Translations under genes and position numbers: made by a program | Source of the DNA: Chloroflexota bacterium | GTDB lineage: Bacteria; Chloroflexota; Anaerolineae; Ardenticatenales; Ardenticatenaceae | Direction of reading: 5' to 3' | Length of the DNA stretch: 13,875 bases | Assembly: GCA_003520455.1 (NCBI GenBank) | Contig: DOUV01000408.1 | Location: 1-13,875, forward strand | The notes under the pieces: model-generated | What the model was told of the DNA's origin: nothing | The model's input: only the letters and a program-made list of their open reading frames with translations | The model's database searches: none | Shown: in pieces, positions 6,207 through 12,916 of the stretch | How the letters are laid out: each line of letters starts with the position of its first letter | How positions within the stretch are numbered: position 1 is the stretch's first letter

Positions 6207-7319
6207 ATGGCCGATGGAACGATTCCATGTCACGAGCCGGGCGACGAGGTGCGGATCAGCCCCGACTACGTCCGGATCAGCATGGCCGCGGCGATCGAGT
6301 TAGGTCTGAAGCCAGGGAGCTTCATGCGCAATTGCGGCTGTGGCTGCATCAACCTGCTTCAGACCTACCCGCGGGGCTGCTACGCCAACTGCAGCTACTG
6401 CGGCCTGGCCCGGGAACGCCCGGGCCCGCCTGAAGGCAACACCTTCATTCGAGTCTCCTGGCCGCTCTACCCCACGGATCTGGTGGCCGAGAAGATCGCG
6501 GCGAAGGAAGCCAGGGTGGGCGTTGGGCGCATCTGCATCTCGCAAGTGCAGGACCCTCGGGCCTACCGCGATCTGGTCGACATGATCCTGCGGGTCCAGC
6601 GGGTCGCCCCGACGGTGCCCATCTCGGCCCTGGTCAGTGCCACAACATTGAACGAGGAGCGACTGGTCAGGATCAAGGAAGCCGGCGCAGATATCGTCGG
6701 CGTGGGACTGGATGCTGCCTCCGAGAAGCTTTTCTACACGACGCGAGGCAAGGGCGCGAAAAGCCCCCACGACTGGAACCATCACTGGTCCATCGTGCGC
6801 GTGGCGCGGCGGATCTATGGTCCGATGAAGGTCAACTGCCACATTCTTGTCGGCCTGGGCGAGACCGATCGCGAGCTTGTGGATCTGTTCTACACTCTCA
6901 AGGCGGAGCAAATCGCCGGCTACCTGTTCTCCTTCAATCCAGAGCCAGGCACCGCGCTGCAACACGCGCCGCGCGCGCCGATCCACCGCCAGCGCCGGAT
7001 TCAGCTCGTCAAAGCACTGATCGAGAACCATAATCTGCCGCGCGAGGCGATCGAATTCGACGAGCGAGACAACCTTGCTCGCCTTGACGCGCCAGAGGCG
7101 CTGATCGACAGGGTCACCCGTTCCGGTCTGCCCTTCATGACCAACGGGTGCCCTGATCGACAGGGCAACCTGGCCTGCAACCGGCCGTATGGCTCCTACC
7201 GGCCGGGGGAAGCCTTTCGCGATTACCCGTTCCAGCCAACCGCCGACGACCTGGCCGTCATCCGCGAGCAGGTACGGCTTGACGAAATCGTGGTGCGAGA
7301 GCCGGTACCGCTCGGATAG
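6207..7319 (+). CDS. Radical SAM lipoyl synthase component, second LipS1/LipS2-type protein (COG2516-like)
   Basis: This 370-residue protein has the radical SAM triad C58/C62/C65 in PRGCYANCSYCGLARERP. A cysteine-rich NCGCGCINLLQTY lies just before it (C43, C45, C47), and a C-terminal pair in TNGCPDRQGNLACNRPYG (C315, C324) follows. The additional cysteines fit an auxiliary Fe-S cluster sacrificed as sulfur source, as in lipoyl and biotin synthases. Family resemblance is to the biotin-synthase-related group that forms the other half of LipS1/LipS2. The ATG at 6207 has GGGAG at 6195-6199. A TTG one codon earlier is also possible. The 54-base gap from the previous stop is the largest within the cassette, so it may have separate translation but probably shares the transcript. 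Together with its neighbour it should convert octanoyl-LbpA to lipoyl-LbpA. Confidence 0.82.
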   Translation: MADGTIPCHEPGDEVRISPDYVRISMAAAIELGLKPGSFMRNCGCGCINLLQTYPRGCYANCSYCGLARERPGPPEGNTFIRVSWPLYPTDLVAEKIAAKEARVGVGRICISQVQDPRAYRDLVDMILRVQRVAPTVPISALVSATTLNEERLVRIKEAGADIVGVGLDAASEKLFYTTRGKGAKSPHDWNHHWSIVRVARRIYGPMKVNCHILVGLGETDRELVDLFYTLKAEQIAGYLFSFNPEPGTALQHAPRAPIHRQRRIQLVKALIENHNLPREAIEFDERDNLARLDAPEALIDRVTRSGLPFMTNGCPDRQGNLACNRPYGSYRPGEAFRDYPFQPTADDLAVIREQVRLDEIVVREPVPLG

Positions 7320-7565
7320 GCCGATGTGACGAGTGGCCAGCCAGCGCGAAATACAGCCGCAAAGGGGCCAGGGCAGGGTGGGTACCCCAATGGCCCGTGT
7401 GCGACAGACCCGACGCCTTCAGGAGGGTGCGCGCGGGGGTCAGGGGGCTTTCGCAAGCCCGAAGATCATGGCGCAGATCGGACGCACCTACCCGCGCACG
7501 TCACGTCAATTGGAGCGTTGGCCCTGCATCCTTGATGGTTCATTGTCTCTGGGACAAGCACCCCC
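7320..7565. other. Intergenic stretch with a GGGCTT/AAGCCC hairpin
   Basis: I see no convincing gene in these 246 bases. A perfect six-pair hairpin, GGGCTT(7445-7450)-TCGC-AAGCCC(7455-7460), is present but lacks a following T-run, so it is not a standard intrinsic terminator. GGGTACCC at 7380-7387 is a simple palindrome. A promoter for the following ligase gene may lie here, but no clear -35/-10 pair is visible. Confidence 0.4.
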
Positions 7566-8558
7566 ATGTACGAATCGAATCCCATCCGTCTGCTTGATTT
7601 GGGGCCAACGGTCTGGTGGCGAACACAAGCCGTCTATCACGCTGTGGCCGAGCTGATGAGGGCCGACTCGCCCGATACCATCATCATCACGCATCCCCTG
7701 ACTCCCTACCTCTGCCTGGGCTACCACCAGGTGTATGACGCCGTCCTCGACCGGGCGACCTGTGAGCGCCGGCAGCTGCCGGTTGTCCGCCGGCAGGTCG
7801 GTGGTGGGGCGACCTACCTTGACATCCACCAGTTGTTCTACCAGTGTGTGTTCCACCATACCCGCGTGCCGGCCATGCTCCGAGATGTCTACGCCCAAAT
7901 GCTGGCGGCGCCGGTGGCCGCCCTGCGCCAACTGGGGCTCAACGCCGAGCTCTGGGATGTCAACGAGATCGAAGTGGAGCGCAAACGAATTGCCGGTGTC
8001 GGCGGCGGACGGATCGGAGAGGCCTGCGTCGTCGTCGGCAATCTCCTCTTCGACTTTGACTACACGACGATGACCAATGTCTGGCGCGTGCCGGCGGAGT
8101 CGTTTCGCGAGTTGGCGGCGGCGGCGCTGCGCGAGCAGGTGACCACGCTCTGGCGGCTCATCGGCCCGACCACCATCTTTGCGGTTCAGACAATGTTGAT
8201 AGAAGAGTTTGCGCGGGCCCTGGGACGGCCACTCAAACGTGGCAAGCTCACTCGCGAGGAGACTCACCACTCCTCCCAGGTCGCAGCGCGGCTGGCCTCG
8301 CCAGAGTCCCTCTCGCTGCACAGCGAGAACGGCTCCGTGGCCCCCATGAAGTCGCTGAAGATTTCCGCCCGGGTCGCTATTCACGCGGCCGAGACGGAAA
8401 TCGGCGGCCGGAGGATTCGAGGAAGCTTTCGCGTGCGGGAAGGCATCATCGAAGAAGCCCGGCTGGACATCGCCGGCGGCCAGGCGTGGGAGAACGTCCA
8501 GGCCGATCTGCGGGGTGTCCCCTTTCGTGAGTGGCAGGAGCGCTTGCCGGTTGGGTGA
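7566..8558 (+). CDS. Second, divergent lipoate-protein ligase (LplA family)
   Basis: This 330-residue protein has the LplA/BPL fold signature VRRQVGGGATYLDIHQLFYQCVFH at 74-97. The candidate catalytic lysine is K140 in VERKRIAGVGGGRIGEACVVVGNLLFDFDY. A C-terminal LplB-like segment begins near 262 (KSLKISARVAIHAAETEIGGRRIRGSF). It is a paralogue of the ligase at 4049-5176 but clearly different: the loop reads RRQVGGGA instead of RRPSGGGA, and little matches outside the motifs. The substrate could be octanoate instead of lipoate, or the target another lipoyl domain such as a second LbpA, GcvH or an E2. The ATG at 7566 has only weak purine context (GGGACAAG upstream). It sits 246 bases after the LipS-type gene and may belong to the same functional cluster without being strictly co-transcribed. 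Confidence 0.82.
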   Translation: MYESNPIRLLDLGPTVWWRTQAVYHAVAELMRADSPDTIIITHPLTPYLCLGYHQVYDAVLDRATCERRQLPVVRRQVGGGATYLDIHQLFYQCVFHHTRVPAMLRDVYAQMLAAPVAALRQLGLNAELWDVNEIEVERKRIAGVGGGRIGEACVVVGNLLFDFDYTTMTNVWRVPAESFRELAAAALREQVTTLWRLIGPTTIFAVQTMLIEEFARALGRPLKRGKLTREETHHSSQVAARLASPESLSLHSENGSVAPMKSLKISARVAIHAAETEIGGRRIRGSFRVREGIIEEARLDIAGGQAWENVQADLRGVPFREWQERLPVG

Positions 8559-8651
8559 GGCCGCAAGATGGGTGCGAACCGATTCGCCGGGCGAGGAACA
8601 CGTGAGTAACAAGCTGTTGACGCCCAACGGGGAGAAAACTCGGGAAACATC

Positions 8652-8680
8652 TCGCCAAGAAAGAGTTCTTGCGCTATCAT
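8652..8680 (+). promoter_or_regulatory. Candidate promoter with internal operator-like palindrome upstream of the histidine kinase
   Basis: TATCAT at 8675-8680 is a fair -10 element, with TCGCCA at 8652-8657 as a weak -35 at 17-base spacing. Between them lies the exact dyad CAAGAA(8656-8661)-AGAG-TTCTTG(8666-8671). A dyad between -35 and -10 is a common operator position. This would give a leader of about 115 bases. The evidence is only positional. Confidence 0.35.
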
Positions 8681-8754
8681 AGAGGGTGCCACACCACCCT
8701 GATGTGAACCATCCTCTACGGCGCCTGATTGACCGCGTTTCCGCCGACGGTCTG

Positions 8755-8770
8755 ACGAGCTTCCGCTCGT
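8755..8770 (+). promoter_or_regulatory. Leader hairpin ACGAGC-TTCC-GCTCGT before the kinase gene
   Basis: A perfect six-pair stem with a TTCC tetraloop lies 33 bases before the ATG. It leaves the ribosome-binding GAGGG at 8793-8797 free. It may stabilise the message or be incidental in high-GC sequence. I see no T-run, so it is not a terminator. Confidence 0.25.
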
Positions 8771-8803
8771 TCGGCGCGGTGGTACCTGGAGTGAGGGATC
8801 GCC

Positions 8804-10618
8804 ATGATACCGTCTCCTATATCGGTGCACGAGAAGGAAGAGACTGAGATCAGTCACCTTCGCCGGCAGGTTGCCCTGCTGGAACAGCGCAACCGTGAGC
8901 TGACGGCCCTCCACGCGGTCGCAGAGGCGGCGAGCGAGATCACCGATCTCAACGAATTGCTCTCGAAAGCGCTCGACGCGGTGCTGAGGGCCGCCGGCAT
9001 CCCCGAACTCCAGTCGATGGGTGGGATCTTTCTGATTGACGATGAGACCGGGCTCATGCACCTGGTCGCCTGGCGCGGGCTGCACCCCGATCTCGTGCGG
9101 CAAGATTCCTGCCTCCCGCTGGGAGAGTGCCTGTGCGGCCTCGTCGGCCAGCACGGCCGCACACTTGTCTCCCTGAACAGCTGCCACGACCCGCGGCACA
9201 CTCGCCAAACGACTCTCGATGAACCGCACGGCCACATCATCGCCCCGCTCACGGCTCGTGGCCGCACCGTCGGTGTGCTCTCGCTCTATCTCAGTCCCGA
9301 CCATCCCCCCGACCCCTCGTACGTTGAGTTAGTCACTGCAATCGGCCAACAACTCGGCATGGCCGTGGAGCAAGCCCGGCTCTACCGGCAGTTACAGAGT
9401 GCAGTCGAGCGGCTGCGCGAGACCCGCGATAAGGTGGTCGCTCAGAACGCCCGGCTGGGGCGCAGCAATCGGGAGCTCCAGGTCACCTACGACCTCACCC
9501 TCGCAATGCAGTCGACGCTCGATATCGCCGATGCACAGGAGCGCGTGTTGACCCTGATCACCGGCGAGTTGGGCTTTGAGCGCGCGATCCTGGCCCTGGT
9601 GGACGTGCACGATACCGTCCTCACGGGCTGGCTCTGCAGCACTCGGAGCAGCGGCACGAGCCTGCAGCGGATCCCCCACACGACCCGGCTGGGGTTGCAT
9701 GCCGCCAGCGGAGTCCTGGCCCAGGCAGTGCTCAAGGCGGAACCTCTCCTCGTCACGGACGGAGGTCCACCCACCACCGATCCGCAGATCAATAGCTGGC
9801 TTGGAATGCACCACTACGCGATCCTCCCGCTCGTCATCCGGCGGCGACCGCTCGGGGTCTTGCTGGTGGACAACCCGGAGAGCGGGCACCCGATTGGCGA
9901 CGACGACCTGGCGCCGCTGACCAATATCGCCCGCCAGGCTTCCATGGTGCTGGGCAACGTGCAACTCTGTATCGACCGGACCCGGCGCCTGGCAGTCGAG
10001 GAAGAACGGTGCCGGATTGCGATGGAGATCCACGATGCCATCTCCCAACAACTGTACGGGATCACCTACACCCTCGATGCGAGCGTGAAGCTGTTGCCGG
10101 AGCGGGCCGAGGAGGTACGCGAGAAACTGACCTACCTCCTCCCGCAAGCCCAGCAAGCGAGCGCCGCAGTCCGGCGCGCGATCTTCGATCTGTGGCCCGA
10201 CGAATTGGACGCAGAGCGCTTCGCCGCCGAGCTTCACGCGTACGTCAAAGAGATTGTCTTCTCCAACGATCTCTCCGTGCAGATCGACATCGATCGGCAG
10301 TTCGATACTCTGGCGATCGAAGTCCGCCGACAACTCTACCGAATCGCCCAGGAGGCGCTGACAAACGTCATCAAGCACTCCCGCGCACAGCGGACCGAGA
10401 TCATCTTGACCGCCACCCTGCAGGAGATCAGGCTCACGATCACCGACGATGGCCAGGGGTTCAATTTGGCTGATTGCCAACTCGAAGCGGATGATCGCAA
10501 CCACTTCGGCCTGATCAGCATGCGCGAGCGAGCGGAGGCCCTGGGCGGGCGCTTGCAAATCGACAGTCACCCACGATATGGAACGAAAGTCACGGTTACG
10601 CTGCCGCTCTGCTGCTGA
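8804..10618 (+). CDS. Soluble GAF-GAF sensor histidine kinase (HisKA_3/NarL-system type)
   Basis: This 604-residue cytosolic kinase has no membrane segment. An N-terminal coiled coil (about 10-40) leads into GAF1 (about 45-190), a linker coil (190-228) and GAF2 (about 230-390). The HisKA_3 H-box follows with EERCRIAMEIHDAISQQLYG (phosphoacceptor H410), then HATPase_c with LYRIAQEALTNVIKHS (N521), DDGQGF at 548-553 and GLISMRERAEALGG. This is the NarX/NreB/DegS class that pairs with NarL-like regulators, and such a regulator follows after 38 bases. GAF1 has LGECLCGLV...NSCHDPRH, with C109, C111, C127, H128 and H132 clustered. This could bind a metal, Fe-S cluster or heme, or be redox-sensitive, though the motif recurs in many GAF kinases. 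GAGGG lies 6 bases before the ATG. The signal is unknown; redox or oxygen sensing is a guess. Confidence 0.9.
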   Translation: MIPSPISVHEKEETEISHLRRQVALLEQRNRELTALHAVAEAASEITDLNELLSKALDAVLRAAGIPELQSMGGIFLIDDETGLMHLVAWRGLHPDLVRQDSCLPLGECLCGLVGQHGRTLVSLNSCHDPRHTRQTTLDEPHGHIIAPLTARGRTVGVLSLYLSPDHPPDPSYVELVTAIGQQLGMAVEQARLYRQLQSAVERLRETRDKVVAQNARLGRSNRELQVTYDLTLAMQSTLDIADAQERVLTLITGELGFERAILALVDVHDTVLTGWLCSTRSSGTSLQRIPHTTRLGLHAASGVLAQAVLKAEPLLVTDGGPPTTDPQINSWLGMHHYAILPLVIRRRPLGVLLVDNPESGHPIGDDDLAPLTNIARQASMVLGNVQLCIDRTRRLAVEEERCRIAMEIHDAISQQLYGITYTLDASVKLLPERAEEVREKLTYLLPQAQQASAAVRRAIFDLWPDELDAERFAAELHAYVKEIVFSNDLSVQIDIDRQFDTLAIEVRRQLYRIAQEALTNVIKHSRAQRTEIILTATLQEIRLTITDDGQGFNLADCQLEADDRNHFGLISMRERAEALGGRLQIDSHPRYGTKVTVTLPLCC

Positions 10619-10656
10619 GCCCGCGGCGGTGCCGTGCCCGCAGACTCGAGGTCACA

Positions 10657-11316
10657 ATGAGTGTGATCCGGATCTTATTGGTTGACGATCACGAGGTTGT
10701 GCGCCGAGGCTTAGAAATGGTGCTCAAAATTGAGCCCGATCTGCAGGTCATCGGCGAGGCGGCGAACGGGATCGAGGCTATCGAGCAGAGCCAGAAGCTG
10801 CAACCTGACCTGGTGCTGCTCGATCTCAAGATGCCGGGCATGGATGGCGCCCGGGTTGCCCGCGCGATCAAGCAGGTCGCGCCTCATACCCGGATCCTGA
10901 TCCTGACAGGGATCGATGCCGATCACGAGATTGCGACCGCACTTGAGAGCAACGTCGATGGGTATATCCTCAAAGATGCACCGCCCAGTGAGCTCTTGCA
11001 CGCGGTCAGGGTGATTGCGGGCGGTCAGGCCTACCTGCAACCGGCGGTAACGAAGCGGCTGCTGCGCCGGATGGCGGCTACCTCCGCCTCCGACGCGGTG
11101 AGACTGCCACCCCAGCTGACGCCTCGCGAGATGGAGGTGCTCAAGCTGATGGCCACAAGTCGCTCGAACAAAGAGATCGGGACGGCACTGGTGATTGCCG
11201 AGGAGACCGTGCGAAGCCACATCAAAAGTATTCTCAGTAAACTCAAACAACCCAATCGGACCCAGGCCGTCCTGGCCGCCCTGCGCATGGGCCTGATCGA
11301 CCTCGATTCGCTCTAG
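10657..11316 (+). CDS. NarL/FixJ-family response regulator with LuxR-type HTH
   Basis: This 219-residue two-domain regulator has a receiver domain at 1-120 with the acidic pocket D10/D11, phosphoacceptor D56 in LVLLDLKMPGMDG, T84 and K106 in LKDAPP. The LuxR-type helix-turn-helix at about 153-213 reads LTPREMEVLKLMATSRSNKEIGTALVIAEETVRSHIKSILSKL. All phosphorylation residues are intact. It should be phosphorylated by the GAF-GAF kinase encoded immediately upstream and then bind DNA as a dimer. GAGG at 10648-10651 precedes the ATG by 5 bases. The targets are not visible. The lipoate cassette or the membrane protein downstream are possible, and the dyad at 8656-8671 could be an autoregulatory site. 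Confidence 0.93.
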   Translation: MSVIRILLVDDHEVVRRGLEMVLKIEPDLQVIGEAANGIEAIEQSQKLQPDLVLLDLKMPGMDGARVARAIKQVAPHTRILILTGIDADHEIATALESNVDGYILKDAPPSELLHAVRVIAGGQAYLQPAVTKRLLRRMAATSASDAVRLPPQLTPREMEVLKLMATSRSNKEIGTALVIAEETVRSHIKSILSKLKQPNRTQAVLAALRMGLIDLDSL

Positions 11317-11339
11317 AACCGCCAGCGTCGTCCCGGTTC
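11316..11339 (+). terminator. Possible terminator-like hairpin after the response regulator
   Basis: GAACCG (11316-11321) pairs with CGGTTC (11334-11339) across a 12-base loop and begins at the stop codon. There is no T-run after it, so an intrinsic terminator is doubtful. Confidence 0.2.
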
Positions 11340-11767
11340 GCCGGCACCTTGACCGCTTGCATCGTTGCCTCAGCGAACGCAAGTTGGAACAACGTTCAGT
11401 TCCTTCGAAGTGCGCTCCCCTTCCAGGACTTCTTCCCAGGAGACAGCGGCCTAGATAAGTGGTGTTGCCCTATCCCCAACCAACCCCTGGCCATTCGCTC
11501 GATCTGGACAACGTCCTCCAGGTGCTGCGCGCCTCGCGGGCCGACGAATGACGCGCCGACCTGATCAGCGACGACGGCGCCCTGGCCCTGCGTGTGTGAC
11601 CATTCCTGATCTCGCCGCCTGTCGCTCAACGTTCATCGATGGCGCGATGCTCGACACCGAGACCCGGCGCCGTTGCTCAGCCACACGCCCGAGCATCCCG
11701 TGCGGCGCTTGTGTTCAGAGCCGGCTTCCCAAAAGAGACCGCTCTCCTTGACATCATCGAGGTAACC
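11340..11767. other. Long gap without a convincing gene; possible coding relic
   Basis: About 430 bases lie between the regulator and the membrane-protein gene. Near 11352-11382 overlapping inverted repeats occur (CTTG...CGTT / AACG-CAAG, then GTTGGAACAAC). From about 11488 one frame reads HSLDLDNVLQVLRASRADE and stops at 11551. A different frame then reads RADLISDDGALALRV and stops at 11599. That looks like protein sequence broken by a frameshift, perhaps the end of a lost gene. No family is recognisable. The last bases, GAGGT at 11759-11763, serve the next gene. Confidence 0.3.
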
Positions 11768-12826
11768 ATGGCTGAAAGAGATAACGGGGCAAATTTCCGC
11801 GATGCGGAAACAGCCGGCTCTATTTGGAGCTTTCGCGGGTACCGGCTCTCGCCAGGCGAGTTCAACAACGCCATGATACACTTCTATCGTGGCGAGGTGA
11901 CCCGTTCTAACACCTGGCGCACGCGGCTCGACAGTACAACCAACTGGGCCGTGATCACGACTGGAGCGGCGCTCACTTTCGCCTTCAGCGATGCCAACCA
12001 CTCCCATGCCATGATCCCGCTCAACACACTGCTGATCGGCCTCTTCCTGCTGATCGAGGCCCGGCGCTACCGCTACTACGAGCTCTGGTCCTACCGCATC
12101 CGCCTGATGGAGACCAACTTCTTCGCGGCCATGCTGGCGCCGCCCTTCCAGCCGAGCGAGCGCTGGGCCCAGCACCTGACCGAGACGCTGGTCCACCCCC
12201 AGTTCCGGATCAGCTTCTGGGAAGCGATCGGCCGGCGATTTCGGCGCAATTATCAGTACATCTTCGTGATTCTGGGACTGGCCTGGCTCGTCAAGATTGC
12301 TACCCACCCAACTGCCATCAGCGCGGCGGACGAGTTCTTCGAGCGCGCGGGAGTCGGTCCGATCCCGGGCGAAGTCGTCCTCGCTGCCGGCCTGCTCTTC
12401 AACGCCCTGCTCTTCGCCATCGGCTGGATGACCGTGACCTTGCAGGAGGCCTCGGGCGAGGTCTTGCCCGGCCGTGACCTCCCCAGCCCATTCAGTCTTT
12501 TCGGCGCCGCCAGCGATGTCGCCCACAGCTTCCTGAACGGCGGTGGCTTTCACCTGCACCGCCGCCCCGAGCAGGTCGCCTACATCATCACCTCGAGGGG
12601 CAACGAGATAGGCCAGCGCGTACTGCACCAGCTCGGGCGGGGTGTCACCCGGTTGGAAGGCAAGGGCCTCTACACCGGCGAGGAGCGCGACGTGCTGCTC
12701 TGCGCGATCCACCCGGAACAGATTCCCGACCTCAAGCGGCTGGTGCGCGACTGCGACCAGCACGCGTTCCTGATCATCAACCCCGCCCAGGAGATCATCG
12801 GCCGGGGCTTTCGAGCGCCGAGTTAG
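11768..12826 (+). CDS. DUF2270 integral membrane protein fused to a C-terminal DUF2179 domain
   Basis: This 352-residue membrane protein begins with the DUF2270 pattern FNNAMIHFYRGEVTRSNTWRTRLD (32-55). Hydrophobic segments lie at about 60-75, 83-97, 163-178 and 203-225. IEARRYRYYELWSYRIRLMETNFFAAML links the two hairpins. After a linker, residues 268-348 read EQVAYIITSRGNE, then LGRGVTRLEGKGLYTGEERDVLLC and CDQHAFLIINPAQEIIGRGF. That is the ligand-binding-like DUF2179 domain known from YitT-type proteins. Neither domain has an established role. The soluble domain suggests cytosolic ligand sensing coupled to a membrane module. GAGG is 5 bases before the ATG at 11768. The frame is open further upstream, but that part lacks family resemblance. 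It may follow the two-component operon as a target or be independent. Confidence 0.82.
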   Translation: MAERDNGANFRDAETAGSIWSFRGYRLSPGEFNNAMIHFYRGEVTRSNTWRTRLDSTTNWAVITTGAALTFAFSDANHSHAMIPLNTLLIGLFLLIEARRYRYYELWSYRIRLMETNFFAAMLAPPFQPSERWAQHLTETLVHPQFRISFWEAIGRRFRRNYQYIFVILGLAWLVKIATHPTAISAADEFFERAGVGPIPGEVVLAAGLLFNALLFAIGWMTVTLQEASGEVLPGRDLPSPFSLFGAASDVAHSFLNGGGFHLHRRPEQVAYIITSRGNEIGQRVLHQLGRGVTRLEGKGLYTGEERDVLLCAIHPEQIPDLKRLVRDCDQHAFLIINPAQEIIGRGFRAPS

Positions 12827-12866
12827 TAGCCAAGGCGGCGCGAACGCCCGGAACCGGTCGAGGTCT

Positions 12867-12878
12867 CACCGGCCGGTG
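12867..12878. terminator. Palindrome CACCGGCCGGTG between convergent genes
   Basis: A perfect 12-base palindrome sits in the 90-base gap between two convergent stop codons. It lacks a loop and a T-run, so termination here is only suggested by location. Confidence 0.2.
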
Positions 12879-12916
12879 CGGCGCAGCGGCAGCCGGGGGG
12901 ACTCGCGGATGAGTTC

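Noticed and set aside
7397..7656. Short plus-strand open frames in the gap before the second ligase
   Set aside because: Arginine- and proline-rich low-complexity translations. They run into the ligase gene and have no ribosome-binding support.
7769..7796. Nested palindromes (CCGGCAGCTGCCGG and CTGCCGG-N7-CCGGCAG) in the second ligase gene
   Set aside because: They fall inside conserved coding sequence leading to the RRQVGGGA motif and are readily explained by GC-rich codon choice.
7506..8627. A minus-strand open frame opposite the second ligase
   Set aside because: Same high-GC shadow effect; the plus strand has the LplA motifs.
9392..10570. A long minus-strand open frame opposite the histidine kinase
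   Set aside because: Low-complexity antisense translation with no recognisable domain. The plus strand carries complete kinase motifs.
11633..12763. A minus-strand open frame opposite the DUF2270 gene
   Set aside because: No family signal. The plus-strand product shows membrane segments and two recognisable domains.
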